DNA from: Bacteroidota bacterium
GTDB lineage: Bacteria; Bacteroidota; Bacteroidia; Bacteroidales; UBA932
Length of the DNA stretch: 6,441 bases
NCBI GenBank assembly: GCA_017860395.1
Contig: JAGDMC010000086.1
Coordinates: forward strand, 1-6,441
Direction of reading: 5' to 3'
A program made the position numbers and the translations under genes. Under the pieces are notes generated by a model. It searched no databases, was not told the origin of the DNA, and saw only the letters and a program-made list of their open reading frames with translations. Within the stretch, counting starts at the first letter, position 1; each line of letters opens with the position of its first letter. Positions 5,441 to 6,441 of this stretch are shown here, piece after piece.

Positions 5441-6016
5441 ATGAAAAAAGTTGTAAATGTGGGTATAGGCGGAAGAACATTCGTAATTGATGAAGACGCC
5501 TATCAAAAACTGGATCAGTACCTGGTAAGGTTCAGGGAGAAAACCGGTCTCGGTTTCGAAACCGGAGACATTATGGACGATCTCGAACAGAGAATCGCCG
5601 AGCTATTCACGGAAGCTCTTGGCAGCAGGGGCGATGTGGTTAACATTACAATTGTAAACAAAATCATTTCACAATTGGGAATGCCGGACGGCGGAACAAT
5701 GGACGAAAACTTCACTTCGGCCGGGGCAGCATCTGCAGAGGCAAATACGCAACCTCTTGCTAAGAAACTTTTCAGAGATCCGGATAATAAAATAATCGGG
5801 GGCGTTTGCAGCGGGTTTGCACTCTACCTCAATCTGGACGTTACTTTAATGAGAATAATATTTATACTTACATTATTTATGGGAGGTATTGGTTTTTGGG
5901 CATATATCATATTCTGGATTATAGCCCCTGCTGCATATACTGCAGCACAAAAATGCGAAATGAGAGGTATTCCGGTAACAGCAGAGAACCTCAGGAAGTT
6001 TTCAACGATTAAATAG
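5441..6016 (+). CDS. PspC-domain inner-membrane protein
   Basis: This 191-residue protein has a PspC domain at about 108-165: LFRDPDNKIIGGVCSGFALY, then LDVTLMRIIFILTLF and AYIIFWIIAPA. The GGVCSGxAxYLxLD core and the following hydrophobic helices (about 135-163) are typical. The N-terminal 85 residues, beginning MKKVVNVGIGGRTFVIDEDA and including DLEQRIAELFTEAL (48-61), form the soluble extension I associate with Bacteroidota PspC proteins. A short polar C-terminus follows (MRGIPVTAENLRKF). In other bacteria PspC senses membrane stress and acts with PspA, PspB and PspF. None of those partners is seen here, and the sigma54 activator at 2400-3602 is in another operon. A padR gene follows 8 nt downstream, which suggests co-transcription. 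A related gene begins at 6371. Confidence 0.92.
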   Translation: MKKVVNVGIGGRTFVIDEDAYQKLDQYLVRFREKTGLGFETGDIMDDLEQRIAELFTEALGSRGDVVNITIVNKIISQLGMPDGGTMDENFTSAGAASAEANTQPLAKKLFRDPDNKIIGGVCSGFALYLNLDVTLMRIIFILTLFMGGIGFWAYIIFWIIAPAAYTAAQKCEMRGIPVTAENLRKFSTIK

Positions 6017-6024
6017 AAACAGCC

Positions 6025-6366
6025 ATGACAGATATTAATACAGATAATGTAAAATCACAAATGCGCAAGGGTGTTCTTGAGTATTGCATACTGAGCATAC
6101 TCAACAACAATGACGCATACGCTTCTTCTCTCATTGAGGAGTTGAAGAATGCCAAAATGATAGTGGTTGAGGGTACACTTTATCCCCTTTTAACCAGACA
6201 GAAAAACCAGGGTCTCTTGAGCTACCGCTGGGAGGAGTCTCCACAGGGTCCGCCAAGAAAGTACTATTCAATTACAGACAAAGGAAAGGAACTGCTTGCA
6301 GAAATGGACAGTGCCTGGAAAGAGCTTGTACAAACAATCGATCTGATTAGAAATAATAAGTTATAA
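6025..6366 (+). CDS. PadR-family transcriptional regulator
   Basis: This 113-residue winged-helix protein has the PadR signature EGTLYPLLTRQKNQGLLSY (49-67), followed by PPRKYYSITDKGKELL (76-91), the wing. A helix before it, MRKGVLEYCILSIL (13-26), and a C-terminal dimerisation helix (about 92-110) complete the usual short PadR layout. The length fits subfamily-2 PadR proteins. These usually repress their own operon and are released by a ligand or stress cue. The gene lies 8 nt after a PspC-type gene and 4 nt before another related gene, so it probably controls both. A second in-frame ATG at codon 13 is possible, but I keep the first because it gives the expected N-terminal segment. The ligand is not evident. 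Confidence 0.95.
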   Translation: MTDINTDNVKSQMRKGVLEYCILSILNNNDAYASSLIEELKNAKMIVVEGTLYPLLTRQKNQGLLSYRWEESPQGPPRKYYSITDKGKELLAEMDSAWKELVQTIDLIRNNKL

Positions 6367-6370
6367 TAAT

Positions 6371-6441
6371 ATGAAAAAGGTTGTTAAAGTAAGTATTGGC
6401 AACATCGCCTTCACAATTGAAGAGGATGGATATCTGGTTCT
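6371..6441 (+). CDS. Second PspC-type protein, N-terminus only (right edge)
   Basis: The ATG at 6371 opens a frame to the window end and gives 23 full codons plus a final CT that can only be Leu. The product begins MKKVVKVSIGNIAFTIEEDG. It matches the N-terminus of the 5441-6016 product at 14 of 24 positions, including MKKVV, the IG pair and the F-x-I-x-ED-x-Y pattern. It is therefore a paralogue of at least the N-terminal domain. Whether a PspC domain follows cannot be seen. It starts 4 nt after the padR stop and should be in the same operon. Confidence 0.85.
   Translation, partial: MKKVVKVSIGNIAFTIEEDGYLV

Noticed and set aside
2400..6016. Idea that the sigma54 activator is PspF and the PspC-type gene completes a Psp system.
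   Set aside because: PspA and PspB are absent, the genes are in separate operons divided by a strong terminator, and the activator has a long acidic linker not seen in PspF.
1..6441. Search for tRNA, rRNA, CRISPR arrays, insertion sequences with transposase, and riboswitches.
   Set aside because: No regularly spaced direct repeats, transposase motifs, tRNA arms or recognisable riboswitch cores were seen by eye.

Overview
The window looks like a chromosomal segment from a Bacteroidota genome, probably Bacteroidales. This is inferred from four signs. Genes lack Shine-Dalgarno sequences and start after A/T-rich leaders. Several upstream regions carry a box of the Bacteroides -7 type (TAnnTTTG). 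The order sigma54 activator, lptE, short TPR-like gene, secG is, from memory, typical of that group. The PspC-domain gene has the N-terminal extension seen in Bacteroidota. No search was run, so species is not assigned.

Left part (1-660). A small two-helix membrane protein on the minus strand runs off the left edge (1-177) and has a good Bacteroides-type promoter just upstream (201-231). Then come about 380 bases with no convincing gene. They hold a sharply GC-rich, hairpin-rich block (about 363-486) and a perfect 23-bp-arm palindrome (515-561). A minus-strand terminator (615-654) closes the next gene. This intergenic stretch is the least explained part of the window.

Middle part (674-5348). 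A minus-strand gene encodes a lipoprotein with a split OmpA-like domain and a TPR-like C-terminus (674-2326). It is divergent from a compact plus-strand operon: a sigma54-type AAA+ activator without a sensor domain (2400-3602), the LPS-assembly lipoprotein LptE (3599-4099), a 249-residue protein with a TPR-like end (4101-4850) and SecG (4856-5293). Junctions are a 4-nt overlap, 1 nt and 5 nt, and a strong terminator follows at 5320-5348. The operon joins a transcription regulator with outer-membrane LPS insertion and inner-membrane protein secretion, so an envelope theme is plausible.

Right part (5396-6441). A separate promoter box precedes a PspC-domain membrane protein (5441-6016), a PadR-family repressor (6025-6366) and the first 24 residues of a second protein homologous to the first PspC-type protein (from 6371). 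The likely logic is a self-regulated envelope-stress or membrane operon under PadR.

I do not see a clear undescribed system. The best leads are the palindrome and GC-rich block at 363-561, the overlapping divergent promoters with a possibly leaderless activator mRNA, and the padR gene sandwiched between two related pspC-type genes.
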